A stretch of DNA of 64,000 bases, from NCBI GenBank assembly GCA_032622095.1, contig CP136065.1, positions 39,249,503 to 39,313,502 on the forward strand, read 5' to 3'. Below the pieces are notes generated by a model. The model did not search any database. It was not told the origin of the DNA and saw only the letters and a list, made by a program, of their open reading frames with translations. Position 1 is the stretch's first letter. Every line of letters begins with the position of its first letter. Shown one piece after another: positions 36,666 through 48,439 of the stretch. The stretch comes from Siphonodentalium dalli (lineage: Eukaryota; Mollusca; Scaphopoda; Gadilida; Siphonodentaliidae). A program made the translations under genes and the position numbers.

Positions 36666-39350
36666 CAAGTCTCGGTATGAAATATTTCACGTTAATAACT
36701 AGTCGGAACATCAGACTTACGTTTGCCTAAAATTTCTAATTAATGTTGCGCCAAGGATGAATTTCAAACTGTTGAAAATTTAGGCCACAGTTGGGAGGGG
36801 CATCTCCGAAACCTAGATCCCCGAATGTATGGATTGTAAGAGTGTTTGCTATAATTAAAACTCTATGGAACATTGATAACATATGTTAAGTAGATTCTGC
36901 TTTGGTAGGTTTTTATAGTTTTTAAATGGGTACTGTATACTCAAATATTGTTGCTGGTTTCTATATTCTCTCCATCGTAGAATAAGGTAACCAGATTTCG
37001 ATTATTTTACTGTCGGCTGACTACGAAGAAATGGTACAGATGGTAGATAAGCCGGAATGCAAAAATATAACTTTTGTCATCGATGTATTTGTGTACAGTT
37101 TTCAGGCATATGAATCAATAAATGTTATTGCACTCAAAGGTGATACTAATCTTCTGAAACTTGATTGTTAACGTACCAACCAAAAGCTTACGAGGGATAC
37201 GGTTAACCAAAATTAGTAAACGTTAGCCCAAAATTACATGCAAGTTAATGATGGTTTTGTTGCTTATTCGATAATAATCATACCGAAATGCAACAAACCA
37301 GCCCAAACATATTGTCAGGTGTCAGGTCCACTGTATGCCGATCAATAATCGAGGGATATCGTATCAATCAAAACCAAGCACAATGGAATAAAAGGGAATG
37401 GGCGACGTATTGTGTATTTAAGTGTGTGTTGATGTGTAAATGAATGAAACAACAATTCAGAAATGATTTGGCCGACATATTTCAATAAATTTCAGGGGTG
37501 GATAGAAGAAATTATTTCTTACTTTTATGGTCAAAGTACTGCTTGAAGTGTGTCAGAGTTGCTTGGTATATAGTGTGACCATCAATTCCTTATATGGAAG
37601 TTTATTTGCATTGCACGTGTAGATTTATATTTTATTTGAAATTTTGTTAATCCAAACAAAGCTTTTATGGTTTTCATTCATTTATTTCATTTAAAATGGC
37701 AATGTGATGTTGTTGTAATTGTCTGAGTTTTTGCAATGTGATGTTGTAATTGTTGAGTTTCTATTGCTATCACAATGGTAAGATTAGTGAGGGCAACTTG
37801 TCTGTATTGTTTTAGGAAACCGTCTGGTACCTGCTTTGTACTTCCGGATACCGTGCGAGTTCTTGCCATTCAAATAATACAAAAATGCATTTTTATTCGC
37901 TAATTATACGCTGTTTTGTCTTGGGGCCAGTATTGTTTACATGTATCCATCTCGAATGTTGTTATTTCGTTATTGACGACTAGTGTTTTTGTACAGTTCG
38001 TTGGTATAAAGTTTGTTTTTGCTGTTTTAAACAAATCGTAAATGCGCCTCATGTCAAATTGAAGTTACAACGCTACGGCTTCACGGTTCACGTGTTGACT
38101 TATTGAAAAATAATATAGGCCAATGGCATCTATTATTATTATTATTTTATTTCAGACATGAATGTCCATATGTGTGTTTGGAATTATCATTTACAAGTAT
38201 AGTAAATCCGTCCACTCCTTATTCAAGGGAGATTGATACATAATATCTAAAGCGGATAACGGGCACTTTTATATTCGAGCTTGTGATTTAGCCATTTATT
38301 ATATATCCAGATATTGTATGCTGGTGTAATGTGCTAGCATTATGCATATTACCAACTGAGCCACCATGGTTCCAATCGGTCATTTATTCTATATTATTAT
38401 GTTTTCATTCATAACGTGGAAAACTTTGCCAGTATGTCACTCATAATACAAGCTCTTACTTTGGTTCTGACTGTATTTTGAATGACAATTGCATGTGAGG
38501 GGGGGGGGGGCTGATTTTAAGATCCCTTCAACCTCAACGATTGAGTACGGCCTTATATCGAGTCAACTCTTGGGGGATCTATTCAATTTACTATGTATGT
38601 GATGTTAAACGAATAGTAGTGTGAACTGGGAGAGCGCCCTGATTTTGAATGTGCCATGTGTTGTAAATTCTTGTTCCCCAATCAAGTCAAAAAAGACTGC
38701 GCCGCATTACAGACAATATTGTTGACAATGTGCAAATTGCAACAAAACAAAAAAAACTCTTATGTGGGTTGCATAATTAAGCTACAGATTGTGTACAAAT
38801 GAAATACGAATATTAATTAAGAATTTGAATTTTCTTCGTGTTGGAATAATCCCAGGTGAGTCAAGGGGCAGGGAACAACTCGGGGATAAAAGGTTGATTC
38901 TTTTGTTTTTAATTTGTGGTACCCACCACCCCAGGAACGCTATTTATTTCCATTCAGATTTCGAACATCCACCCCCCCCCCCACCACACACGTTTCCCCA
39001 AGGGCAATTGGGGACCCACCCCAAGGTTTGATGATAAACGGTGAAAATAGTAGGATACGGCAGCAGAGGGTGTGAAATGTTTTAAATGAGCATCCGGATG
39101 AAATGACAATCAGGTAAGCTTAATGAAAGGTACCAAACATATCAGTATATCATAAAACCCTTATTAACTAAACTTGTCAAAAAAGGTTTAGAATCCATAC
39201 CCATAGGTTACCCGCAGAATATATGTGACAGAGATGTGATGCACTAATGCGTGCTCTCTCATGTTGTGACTAACCCCGGCTATATTACTAAATGGTCGCC
39301 CAATCTCTGTATTAATAAGGACATTATCCATATTCAGTCTGTTCCATTAA
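36666..39350. other. Block X copy 2 spacer, no gene recognised
   Basis: Matches 9420-10822 and 15145-15990. Includes an (ATT)n run at about 38130, a G-run at 38499-38510 and a C-run at about 38966-38982. Sequence at 38119-38260 has no counterpart in copy 1. Confidence 0.5.
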
Positions 39351-39832
39351 GCGTCCCAAAATATTAATCATCTCACAATTCATACAGTATTGCATATCAA
39401 AGTTTCAAAATATCTAGATTATGCTGAATTGGGAGCAAAACCCGTTAGCTGAAGCAGAACATTTCTCTTTGAATGTCCACACGCTATTGATCGATGAAAT
39501 TAGCATGTTTGTATGGTGATAAAGTGTTTACTGTTATCAGTAGATGACTTTCATCCTTTAAGAGAAACAACGCATTTGGCGGGGCACTCTGGGCCACCCC
39601 CTCGCTGTCTGCCACTCTGGCCCATGGGTTGAATGTCATTGCCGTTGGTGACCTATTCCAGTTACCTCCTGTTTAATCTAATTTTGTTTTGACAAATACT
39701 ATTCTTTCCAATCTTTGGCATTTATTCAAGCCAATGATTTTCTCAACAAATTTGAGGCAATATGAAGATATTTTTGAGGCCAGTATTCTGAATAGAGCAG
39801 GATATGGCCTCTTGACTGGATAAGATACCTCA
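39351..39832 (+). pseudogene. PIF1-type DNA helicase remnant, copy 2
   Basis: Better preserved than copy 1. 39351-39446 reads ASQNINHLTIHTVLHIKV and YLDYAELGAKP. 39463-39507 reads FSLNVHTLLIDEISM, a Walker B/DEAD-like motif typical of PIF1. Just before 39600, NAFGG is split by ~45 bp of GC-rich insert from GLNVIAVGDLFQLPPV, which then stops near 39678. 39716-39832 is open for 38 codons with WHLFKPMIFSTNLRQYEDIF and ILNRAGYGLLTG. Stops and frame changes between the pieces make it non-functional. The Walker A (GGAGTGKS-type) region is not visible upstream. It is either a Helitron helicase domain or a PIF1-like gene. Confidence 0.85.
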
Positions 39833-42800
39833 GTTTTAAATCCAAGACTTTAGAACGCTCCACAACCTGTAACATTACTAGTATTCTTATCAATCCAAAT
39901 TTCCAAATACATGATCACAAATCTTAAATGTCAACATTACAAACCATCACAGGCTACAACCCATGCAAATTTATAACCCTATAGTTCGGACAATTTATAA
40001 CCTTAATTGCAATAACGTCTAGAAGGAACATATCAAATTTTAACTTCAAATTAGTTCCCTCTTCAACCAAATGTTAAATGTAAAATACAGTGCCATTACA
40101 ACTTTCATTATATTGATAGAACATCGATATTACCAACAGTACCTATTCCCCAGTTAACATGGACCACATTAACAGACAATTATATATATTGTCAATATAT
40201 CACTATTGCCTTAGTCATGGTTGTGGCAATGTTTTCTTTGCACAATATAACTTCAAATTAAATTTAACCAAAAAAATAAAATATAGCTCAATACTTCAAT
40301 TTCAAATACATGTAGTTCATGGGTGATCTGATGCATACATCTTAATTTTCTTGTATAATAATAATGCTGTAGTATATGCATAATAGTCCCAGATAAACAT
40401 TAATTGCATTAATTCACGTGTGGGTGGCTTGAGCTCACTCCCCGAACCAACATATTTTGTTTACACGATGTGTACAACACGTTATTAATTTATGGCTGGA
40501 GCCATGAATTAAATTTACAACTTAATTTGATTTTAAGATAACATGTTAAACTGACTCAAATGAATTATTTATTTCCCTTTATATATTATCGATATTAGAT
40601 CGTTATTATTACTGGGAATTTATTTATATTGGCGTACAGTGTCCCTTTGAAAAGGCTCTAGATCGGTATATCATATCTGTACCGGTATGTTAAATTAGCT
40701 CTTATACATCCTTCCAATTATTTACAATAAACGAGCATTGTCCGTTAAGATAGTGTAGAGTTCAACAACCTGTTTTGAGACACAAAACGTTTCACCGAAA
40801 CGAATAACCATAAAATATATATATGACAGTCACAAGATTTAGAAATCTAAGTCATACCTAAATATAGAGTCGCGCGATGACGAAACGAAACCGAAACAGA
40901 TTGGGAAGCAGGTTGTCGGGGAATTACCCAGAATCTATTTTGCACTTCCGTAAATACGTTGATTATTCTACGCGGTCATGTCTATACATGTACGCCTGAT
41001 GTCGCGGGTGAATACGGTGAATGTGCATGAATAGTAATTGACCGCCAAATATACACAACACAACCTATTCATCGCCATCAAAGTCGTGCTGTTACATGTA
41101 TATAAACCTTTGTGAGGTCATGCAATAATGTTTACAAAGCGAAGTACAATATAATGTACGCTGACCTTATTTCGTACTCGACGGCCAATTGTTCAATATA
41201 ATTGTCTCTCTAAATGACCGATGTACATCAAATACCTCGTAAATCATGCATTCTAATTATCCCCTAACACTCTGAACATGATACTTACGTGTTTTAGTGT
41301 TATGCTTGAAAGTATTCACAGAAGGTATACGCCCAGTTGATTTTAGTATAATAGCTATGATAGATAACTCTACCTGGAGTTTGGGTATGAGCATTCAGAT
41401 AAAAATACTTTAAAACTGTATGGATTCGGGGATGGAACGCTTGTACTATTTTCCGGTAAACTCAATCGCATTGACGCCATGAGCACTTATGACTGGTTAA
41501 GTCCATATATTCCCGTGGGACGGCTAAGCTCTCCTCACCACGCACTAATCGTTGTCTTCTGAACGACACAGATAACTTTAATAAAACAAATTATGTAAGG
41601 CTATACCAAATAAACACCAATAGATTATCATCACATTTTCTTGGAAAATTGGGGCGGAGGATTTTATGTTTTATTATTTAATTACTGCGCCACATTCAGT
41701 GACAAAACCGTCCTATATACACGAATGCATACATTGTGCAGCACTATATACGCATCAGTAAAATGTAATATTGTGTAAATAAACATTGATCAATTATAAT
41801 ACAACTATTTGTATTTTTATCGTCTACGTTGATGTATGGGTCTACAATATGAAGAACGTTATGGATAAGTTACACAGGTGAAGCTGGTTCATACCAAACT
41901 ACAATATTGTTATGTTTAAGAGAATAATTATTCCCAATATCTCTATATTTGGTATTTGTAAAAGATTTTAAACGTGTTTGAGCAGACTTCAGCATTTCAC
42001 ACACAGCCCATGCAAGAATCACTGACATTTGCTAAATAGGGGTAGACCCATCACTGTGGTTCGTTATACCTGTATAGCTACTTTTTTGGAATTTATTACT
42101 GGCCTCAGACATGTCATTGTCATGTCGAGCAGTTTTGTGAGAATGGTTATATCCACATTCCACAGTCTATTGTTTTTGAGTATGAGGGGATCCTATGGTG
42201 GCCCAAAATAACGGGACGGGGGCTGGTGATAATCTAGACATAATGACAGACCTACCATTAAATTATGGTCAATTTATAAATAAAGTAGTCATTCTGGACA
42301 AGTATTGACATCTGTTCCTATTTTTATTTGCTCGTTATTGACATGTTGTTCAACCCAAGCACCAGACAGGAAAAACGACGAAGACTCAATGTAACTAGCG
42401 ATATCTGTCTAAAATATTACAAACAATTATTTTATCACTGTTAGAAAAGTATTGTATTTATAATCAAATACACCAAGTGGAAATAAATATTTATATTGTA
42501 TTCGTAAGCATCAAATTTAAAAGTATTTGAATCGACCCTCCCTGCACATAGTCGAAATAATAACAAAACATTTCACACAAAACACTAATAACTGGCTGGA
42601 AAATACAATTACGTGAACAATTTCAGTCTGATGCTGGTGTGACGGGGGATGTCCACATTAGTATTTACTGAGATCTCTCTGCGCATTAGTAAACGGTGGG
42701 GACTAACTCCATGCATACATGCGTTCTTTGTGAATAGTCATATTTCCCAATCACAAAGAATATTCAAGTACTATGAAAGTTTAAGGAAAACAAACATTTC

Positions 42801-42950
42801 TGTAAATCGGTATAATTGTGTGGCGAGAAGGGGTCGGTTGTTTCCCCACCCCTTGTGAACATTGTAAGTAACTGAAATCTCATGCCGATGGAATTGACAA
42901 TAAGGGTGGTGTCTCAGTCCCCTCCCCACACATAATGTAGTCTCATTTTT
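39833..42950. other. Block X copy 2 distal spacer, no gene recognised
   Basis: Continues collinear with 16501-19740, including weak further helicase-like similarity just after 39832 and the unexpanded A-type spacer at about 40500-41900. No intact gene. Confidence 0.5.
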
Positions 42951-42954
42951 GCCA

Positions 42955-43430
42955 ACTTTGGTTGGCTAACATCGGTGGGAAATTAAATGCTGACACAACA
43001 TCGGTTGGAAATTAAACGCCTGACACAACGTCGGTTGGAAATTAAATGTCTGACACATCATCTGTTGGAAATTAAACGCCTGACACAACATGGGATTGAC
43101 ATTAAACGACTGACACAACATCAGTTATAAATTAAACGACTGACACAACGTCGGTTGGAAATTAAACGCCTGACACAACATGGGATTGACATTAAACGAC
43201 TGACACATGGGTTAGAAATTAAACGTCTGACACAATGTCGATTGGAAATTAAACGCCTGACACAACATAGGTCGGAAATTAAACGCCTGACACAACATAG
43301 GTTGGAAATTAAACGCCTGACACAACATAGGTTGGAAATTAAACGTCTGACACAAGGTCGGTTGGAAATTAAACGCCTGACACAACATAGGTCGGAAATT
43401 AAACGCCTGACACAATATCGGTTGGATATT
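42955..43430. repeat. 30-bp minisatellite, about 15 units
   Basis: GAAATTAAACGCCTGACACA followed by ACATAGGTTG-type units, some with GGGATTGACATTAAACGACT variants. It yields repetitive frames on both strands that are artefacts of the period. Confidence 0.9.
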
Positions 43431-44839
43431 TCAGACCAAAAGGAGATTAAAATTATGATGGTATCGTTCAACGGTGCAATTGGAAATTATAGGGTGGACA
43501 CCCCGCCACCAAACGGAGTATCTATAGCCACATCCCTACCACGATCGTATATAATAAGAAGGGCCGGTGACGTTAGAATACAATATGGTAAAAGTTATGG
43601 TATATAGTACTCTCAATATAAAAATGTTATTCACAAATTAAATGTCTATAATTTGTGGAAACAAAGAACACCAAAGCGACATAGATTTGTACTCAAACAC
43701 AAACTCTACAATCAAATAGTATAATGCTTAAAGTTGCACGTGTAAAGTGCTTATCAATTTAGCACATCGAGTACTGATGGGATAGCTCTGATCGACCTCC
43801 AAGTTACGATTGGTTAATCGCTTTTATGTTAGCTTTGCCATGTTACAATTAATTGTAAATCGTTCACAAAAGTCCCACCACCTGTGAGAAAGCAGCAGTA
43901 ATCTATCGTTGATCTTTGTTAAATTTATATTGATTTGTTAGCTCTTTATTTCATAGTACCGGTGATATTATCGTTGACACTAACATATGACAGACATGGC
44001 ACACATTGTAACTTTCCAATATTAATTTTATGCCAGTAAATTTAAATTCGACTTGTCGTCCTACTTTGAACTATTCATTCCGACAACACTGATAACTTGT
44101 GAATAGCGGCATAATCATGAAGGTTTTTGGGTTTCACCCCCATGTCGCGTCTTAGGCATTAATACCCCAACACTCGTATCACATCGGGTGTACTCGGAAA
44201 TTGGACACTCATCCCCTCAAATTAAATAAAATGTAACATATTCGGACGCAGGAACGTGACTAGAAGGAATGCAGGTGAATTTTTACCTTGTTTTTTTCCG
44301 ACTTGAACACCCCCTAAAACCAGACCAAACTCCAAATTTGCACCCACCCTCCATGTGATGGGACTTTCCATCTGGAACCTCCAGCTTTCCAACTGTTAGA
44401 AATTATTAACCTGATACACCCCAGGTTTAGATAATTTGCAACTGATGGCCATTTAGAACTTATTTTTGACCAAAAGTAGAAAAATATGCTACAGATACAG
44501 ACAGTATAGACAGGTTGGTTAAGCAAACTGTCCGCTTATTACTGGTTGTGAAATGAAATAATGAGAACAATTTCAGTCAAAATTTTGTCTAAAATATCCA
44601 ACTAATGTTGTATCACGTACGAAATTTCCAACTGTTAAATATTTTGACCAAAGTTGGAGAGACACCCCACCTTTAATATATATATATATAATATACATAC
44701 CCTCGTCATAAATTCTAAATTTATATTGACATATAGGATGAATTGAATTATTAAAAGATGACATTCGTTGTCGATAACCCCCACGTGACTCGTGTGCAGT
44801 CCTTATCTTACGGTCGTGTAACACGAGGTCGCTCGTCAA
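43431..44839. other. End of block X copy 2 and junction, no gene recognised
   Basis: 43800-44220 matches 20080-20490. 44270-44690 has AATTTCCAACTGTTA-type pieces and a (TA)n run at about 44680. The 150-codon frame starting at 43155 runs from the minisatellite into 43607 and is not supported. Confidence 0.45.
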
Positions 44840-44915
44840 ATATTAAACAATGAAAGGACGTTTTTATCAGCGCCATATCGATGAGTTCAGTCGGAAGTAT
44901 TCAATATTATATGTT
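44840..44915 (-). pseudogene. Remnant of the B-box/NHL gene 3' flank
   Basis: AATGAAAGGACG..ATCGATGAGTTCAGT matches the gene 1 and gene 2 downstream flanks (about 5128-5185 and 29920-29975). It is cut off at 44920 by a composite repeat. It indicates that a further gene copy or its flank once lay here, or that the flank was moved. Confidence 0.55.
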
Positions 44916-44919
44916 ACTA

Positions 44920-46236
44920 GAAGGTGACCCGACTTCGTCCGGGCTTTGACCTTGAATTGTCCATTTTGAAGGTCAAGTGGGTTCACGATTTGACCAGTCC
45001 AAAACACTGCCCGGACAAAAGTACCCGACAAACGTGCCCGTCGAAATCCATCCGGTTTTACCCGATTTGACCTTGAATTGATAATTTTGAAGGTCAAGGT
45101 CAGGTCGGGGTCACGATTTGACCCGCCCAAAACACCCAGTGGACAAAGGTAACCCTATGTATAAACTTTCGTCGAAATCCCATCAAAATTGGCGATTTGA
45201 CCTTGAATTGGTCCGATTTCAAGGTCAATGTCACGTCGCACGGTCAAATGAATATGCTTATGAGACCCCCCGGTCGAAAATACACCCACATACCAAGTTT
45301 CATCGAAATTCCGTGATATTCGGGCGTTTGACCTTGAAATGACCAGATTTCAAGGTCAAGGTCACGTTGCACGGGCAAATCAATAGGCCTATTTCACCCC
45401 CCGGCCGAAATACCCCCACATACCAAGTTTCATCGAAATTGGCTGGGCCGTTTTCGAGTCCATCTATTACAGACACACAGACACACACACACACAGACAT
45501 ATCTTCCAAAATATATAATAGACTAGAAGGTGACCCGACTTCGTCCGGGCTTTGACCTTGAATTGTCCATTTGAAGGTCAAGGTCAAGTGGGGTCACGAT
45601 TTGACCAGTCCAAAACACTGCCCGGACAAAAGTACCCGACAAAAGTACCCGTTGAAATCCATCCGGTTTTACCCGATTTGACCTTGAATTGATCATTTTG
45701 AAGGTCAAGGTCAGGTCGGGGTCACGACTCGACACGCCCAAAACACTCAGTGGACAAAAGTAACCCCACGTATCAAATTTCGTCGAAATCCCATCAAAAT
45801 TCGCGATTTGACCTTGAATTGACCCGATTTCAAGGTCAAGTCCACGTTGCACGGGCAAATGAATAGGCGTATGAGACTCCCCGAAAGTACCCACACATAC
45901 CAAGTTTCATCGAAATCCCGTGATATTCGGGCGTTTGACCTTGAAATGACCCGATTTCAAGGTCAAGGTCACGTCGCACGTGCAAATTAATAAGTTTATG
46001 CCACTCCCCGGCCGAGGGTATCCCCACATACCAAGTTTCAACGAAATCCCCCGATATTCGGGCGTTTGACCTTGAAATTACCCGATGTCAAGGTCAAGGT
46101 CACGTCGCACGGATAAATTAATAGGCCTATGTCACTCCCCGGCCGAAAATACCCCCACATACCAAGTTTCATCGAAATCGGCTGGGCCGTTTTCGAGTCC
46201 ATCGATTACAGACACACACACACACACAGACAGACA
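44920..46236. repeat. Two head-to-tail composite repeats with AAGGTCAAGGTCA units
   Basis: Each copy begins ACTAGAAGGTGACCCGACTT (44918 and 45522) and ends in a GACACACACACACAGACA tract (45470-45500 and 46207-46228). The interior is ~130-155-bp units of the form TTTGACCTTGAATTG..TTCAAGGTCAAGGTCACG..CACATACCAAGTTTCATCGA. The second copy has one or two more units than the first. Overlapping ORFs are products of this structure. Confidence 0.85.
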
Positions 46237-47290
46237 GATCTAGCCGATGAGCCCGACGTTGTCCGGGCTATTCAAAAACCAAATTTCAAGTCGATAGCTC
46301 CACCCGTTTCCGAGATCTGGTCTGCGCATGCGCGAAGCTGGCGTCGCACGGGCTCGGCGACACGATAAAATTCGTATCCGGGGCAAGATACATTCACATA
46401 CCAAATTTAAAGTCGATAGCTCTACCCGTTTCCGAGATCTGGTCTGCGCATGCGCGAAGCTGGCGTCGCACGGGCTCGGCGACCCGATAAAATTCGCATC
46501 CGGGGCAAGATACATTCACATAGCAAATTTCAAGTCGATAGCTCCACCCGTTTCCGAGATCTCGTCTGCGCATGCGCCAAGCGGGCGCCGCACGTGCTCG
46601 CCAATACGACAACGTCCACCGCCTGGTCAAACTACACACACGTACCAAGTTTCGTCCCGATCGGTGGAGAATCGTAGATTTGTATCAATGACAGACAAAC
46701 ATACAGACAGACAGACAAACAGAGGTCATCAAAATATATATGAGACTAGCCGATGAGCCCGACGTTGTCCGGGCTATTCGACCCGATAAAATTCGTATCC
46801 GGGGCAAGATACATTCACACCCCAAATTTCAAGTCGATAGCTCCACCCGTTTCCGAGATCTGGTCTGCGCATGCGCGAAGCTGGCGTCGCACGGGCTCGG
46901 CGACCCGTAAAATTCGTATCCGGGGCAAGATACATTCACACCCCAAATTTCAAGTCGATAGCTCCACCCGTTTCCGAGATCTGGTCTGCGCATGCGCGAA
47001 GCTGGCGTCGCACGGGCTCGGCGACCCGATACAATTTGTACCCGGCGCAAGATACATTCACATAGCAAATTTCAAGTCGATAGCTCCACCCGTTCCCGAG
47101 ATCTCGTCTGCGCATGCGCGAAGCGGGCGCCGCACGGGCTCGCCGATACGACAACGTCCACCGCCTGGTCAAACTACACACACGTACCAAGTTTCGTCCC
47201 GATCGGTCGAGAATCGTAGATTTGTATTAATGACAGCCAAACAAACAAACAAACATACATACAGACAGAGGTCTTAAAAATATATATGAG
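46237..47290. repeat. Two head-to-tail composite repeats with 121-bp units
   Basis: Each begins CTAGCCGATGAGCCCGACGT and ends in a GACAGACA/CAAACAAA tract followed by AAAATATATATGAGA. Inside are three 121-bp units per copy: CAAATTTCAAGTCGATAGCT..CCCGTTTCCGAGATCTGGTC, TGCGCATGCGC and GTCGCACGGGCTCGGCGA. The third unit in each copy is altered in the same way (GATCTCGTC, GGGCGCCGCAC), so the triplet predates the doubling. Overlapping ORFs in several frames come from the 121-bp repeats. Confidence 0.9.
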
Positions 47291-47689
47291 ATAATATCGT
47301 TCCTCTCAGGGTATACATAACCGATCATTCGAACGTCTTTGGTCGGTACGTCAGCCTCATGGCTCATACGTCCGCTTCTGTGGCTGAATTGTGTTGGGAT
47401 CCTATGGTTATGTACAACACAACGAGCCTACATATGGGTATATGGTGTATAATAATATTATTGCATTTACAATCTGCTGTGCGTACATGATTTCCCGCCT
47501 ATATACTAGGGAGGCACGGGATTAGTACACCCAATGTGGTTCTACCGAGAAATAATTATAACAAAATTGGTTTAAACTGTTTTGTATCTGATAAAGTGTT
47601 GGTTTCAAGACCAAATTTGGAATAGGACGCGTTCATAATAATAAATGATATAGAGCTGCCATCTAGCTTAAAATAAGTGCTTTGTTTAT

Positions 47690-48200
47690 ATGGGTTCTAA
47701 TGGCATAGGTGCGAGACCTGGTGGAATGATACAATGCACCAAACTCTGCGTTCAAACCGATATTTCCAGTGTACATGCAACACATTGGAGATGATTGACT
47801 AATATGTCTATATATGGTCACAATATGGAGAGTGACATCAAATATACTCAGTTAAGATATATCAGGGACGTTTGGGTCGGGGACAGCATGACATGCCCAA
47901 CTGCACACCCCTTATACAAATTCCTGAAACGCCATTTGCACTGGAATTTAATCCATTTCAGCAAAATAATCGACTTTTTATTTTAATAAAAACAACAAAT
48001 TTCACAATAAATACTTGTTGGAAAAGGCATTAAATTTCCAAATATCGTAAAATTTTGGTCAAAAAGTTGGTGGGAGTTCATCACCCCCTGGGCATCCTGG
48101 ATACAGTACAGTGATTCATTTTGCGAACGACAACATGGTATATTCAGAGATATTCGTGAGCAACATATCCGAAGATATCCAACGCAATATATAAGTCTCT
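47690..48200. repeat. Diverged direct repeat (partner at 50570-51130)
   Basis: Shared order: GAGACCTGGTGGAAYGATRCA, GTTCAAACYGAT, TTTACATGC..ACA in one part; AACATCAAATA-ACTCAGTTAAGATAT-CAGGGAC in another; and ATATCCAACGCAA at the end. The parts are in different order in the two copies, so rearrangement followed duplication. No gene. Confidence 0.6.
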
Positions 48201-48439
48201 TTAAACGAATTATGTAAAAATATTCAACTGAAATTAGCCTTCAGAAAGTTTATTTCAGATAAAATACATATATGAATATTAATATACATGCATATTGTCA
48301 AACCTCGAAATGCAATATATGAATATAATAAACTATATCATTCCACATTCTGAAAGTAGTTGACAAAAACACTGATATATACACGTAATGATACTATTCG
48401 GCAATTTGCTCACTCGTTCACTAAGGGGACATGTCTATA

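Larger units (their letters stand above)
36115..44230. repeat. Segmental duplication block X, copy 2
   Basis: Collinear with block X copy 1 but without the 4.25-kb element and the 8510-9350 repeat. Contains the second helicase remnant, the unexpanded spacer with one 40-bp unit (about 40655-40692), and a larger 30-bp array. The distance from block X copy 1 start to copy 2 start is about 28 kb, the current period of the tandem duplication. Confidence 0.85.

Noticed and set aside
43155-43607. 150-codon frame with repeated [10 protein letters not shown] units (also 19803-20084)
   Set aside because: Produced by a 30-bp minisatellite whose period is a multiple of three; frames are open on both strands and differ between paralogous copies.
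46328-47277. Overlapping 75-174-codon frames on both strands rich in Arg/Ala
   Set aside because: They follow the 121-bp repeat in several frames at once and carry no family motif.
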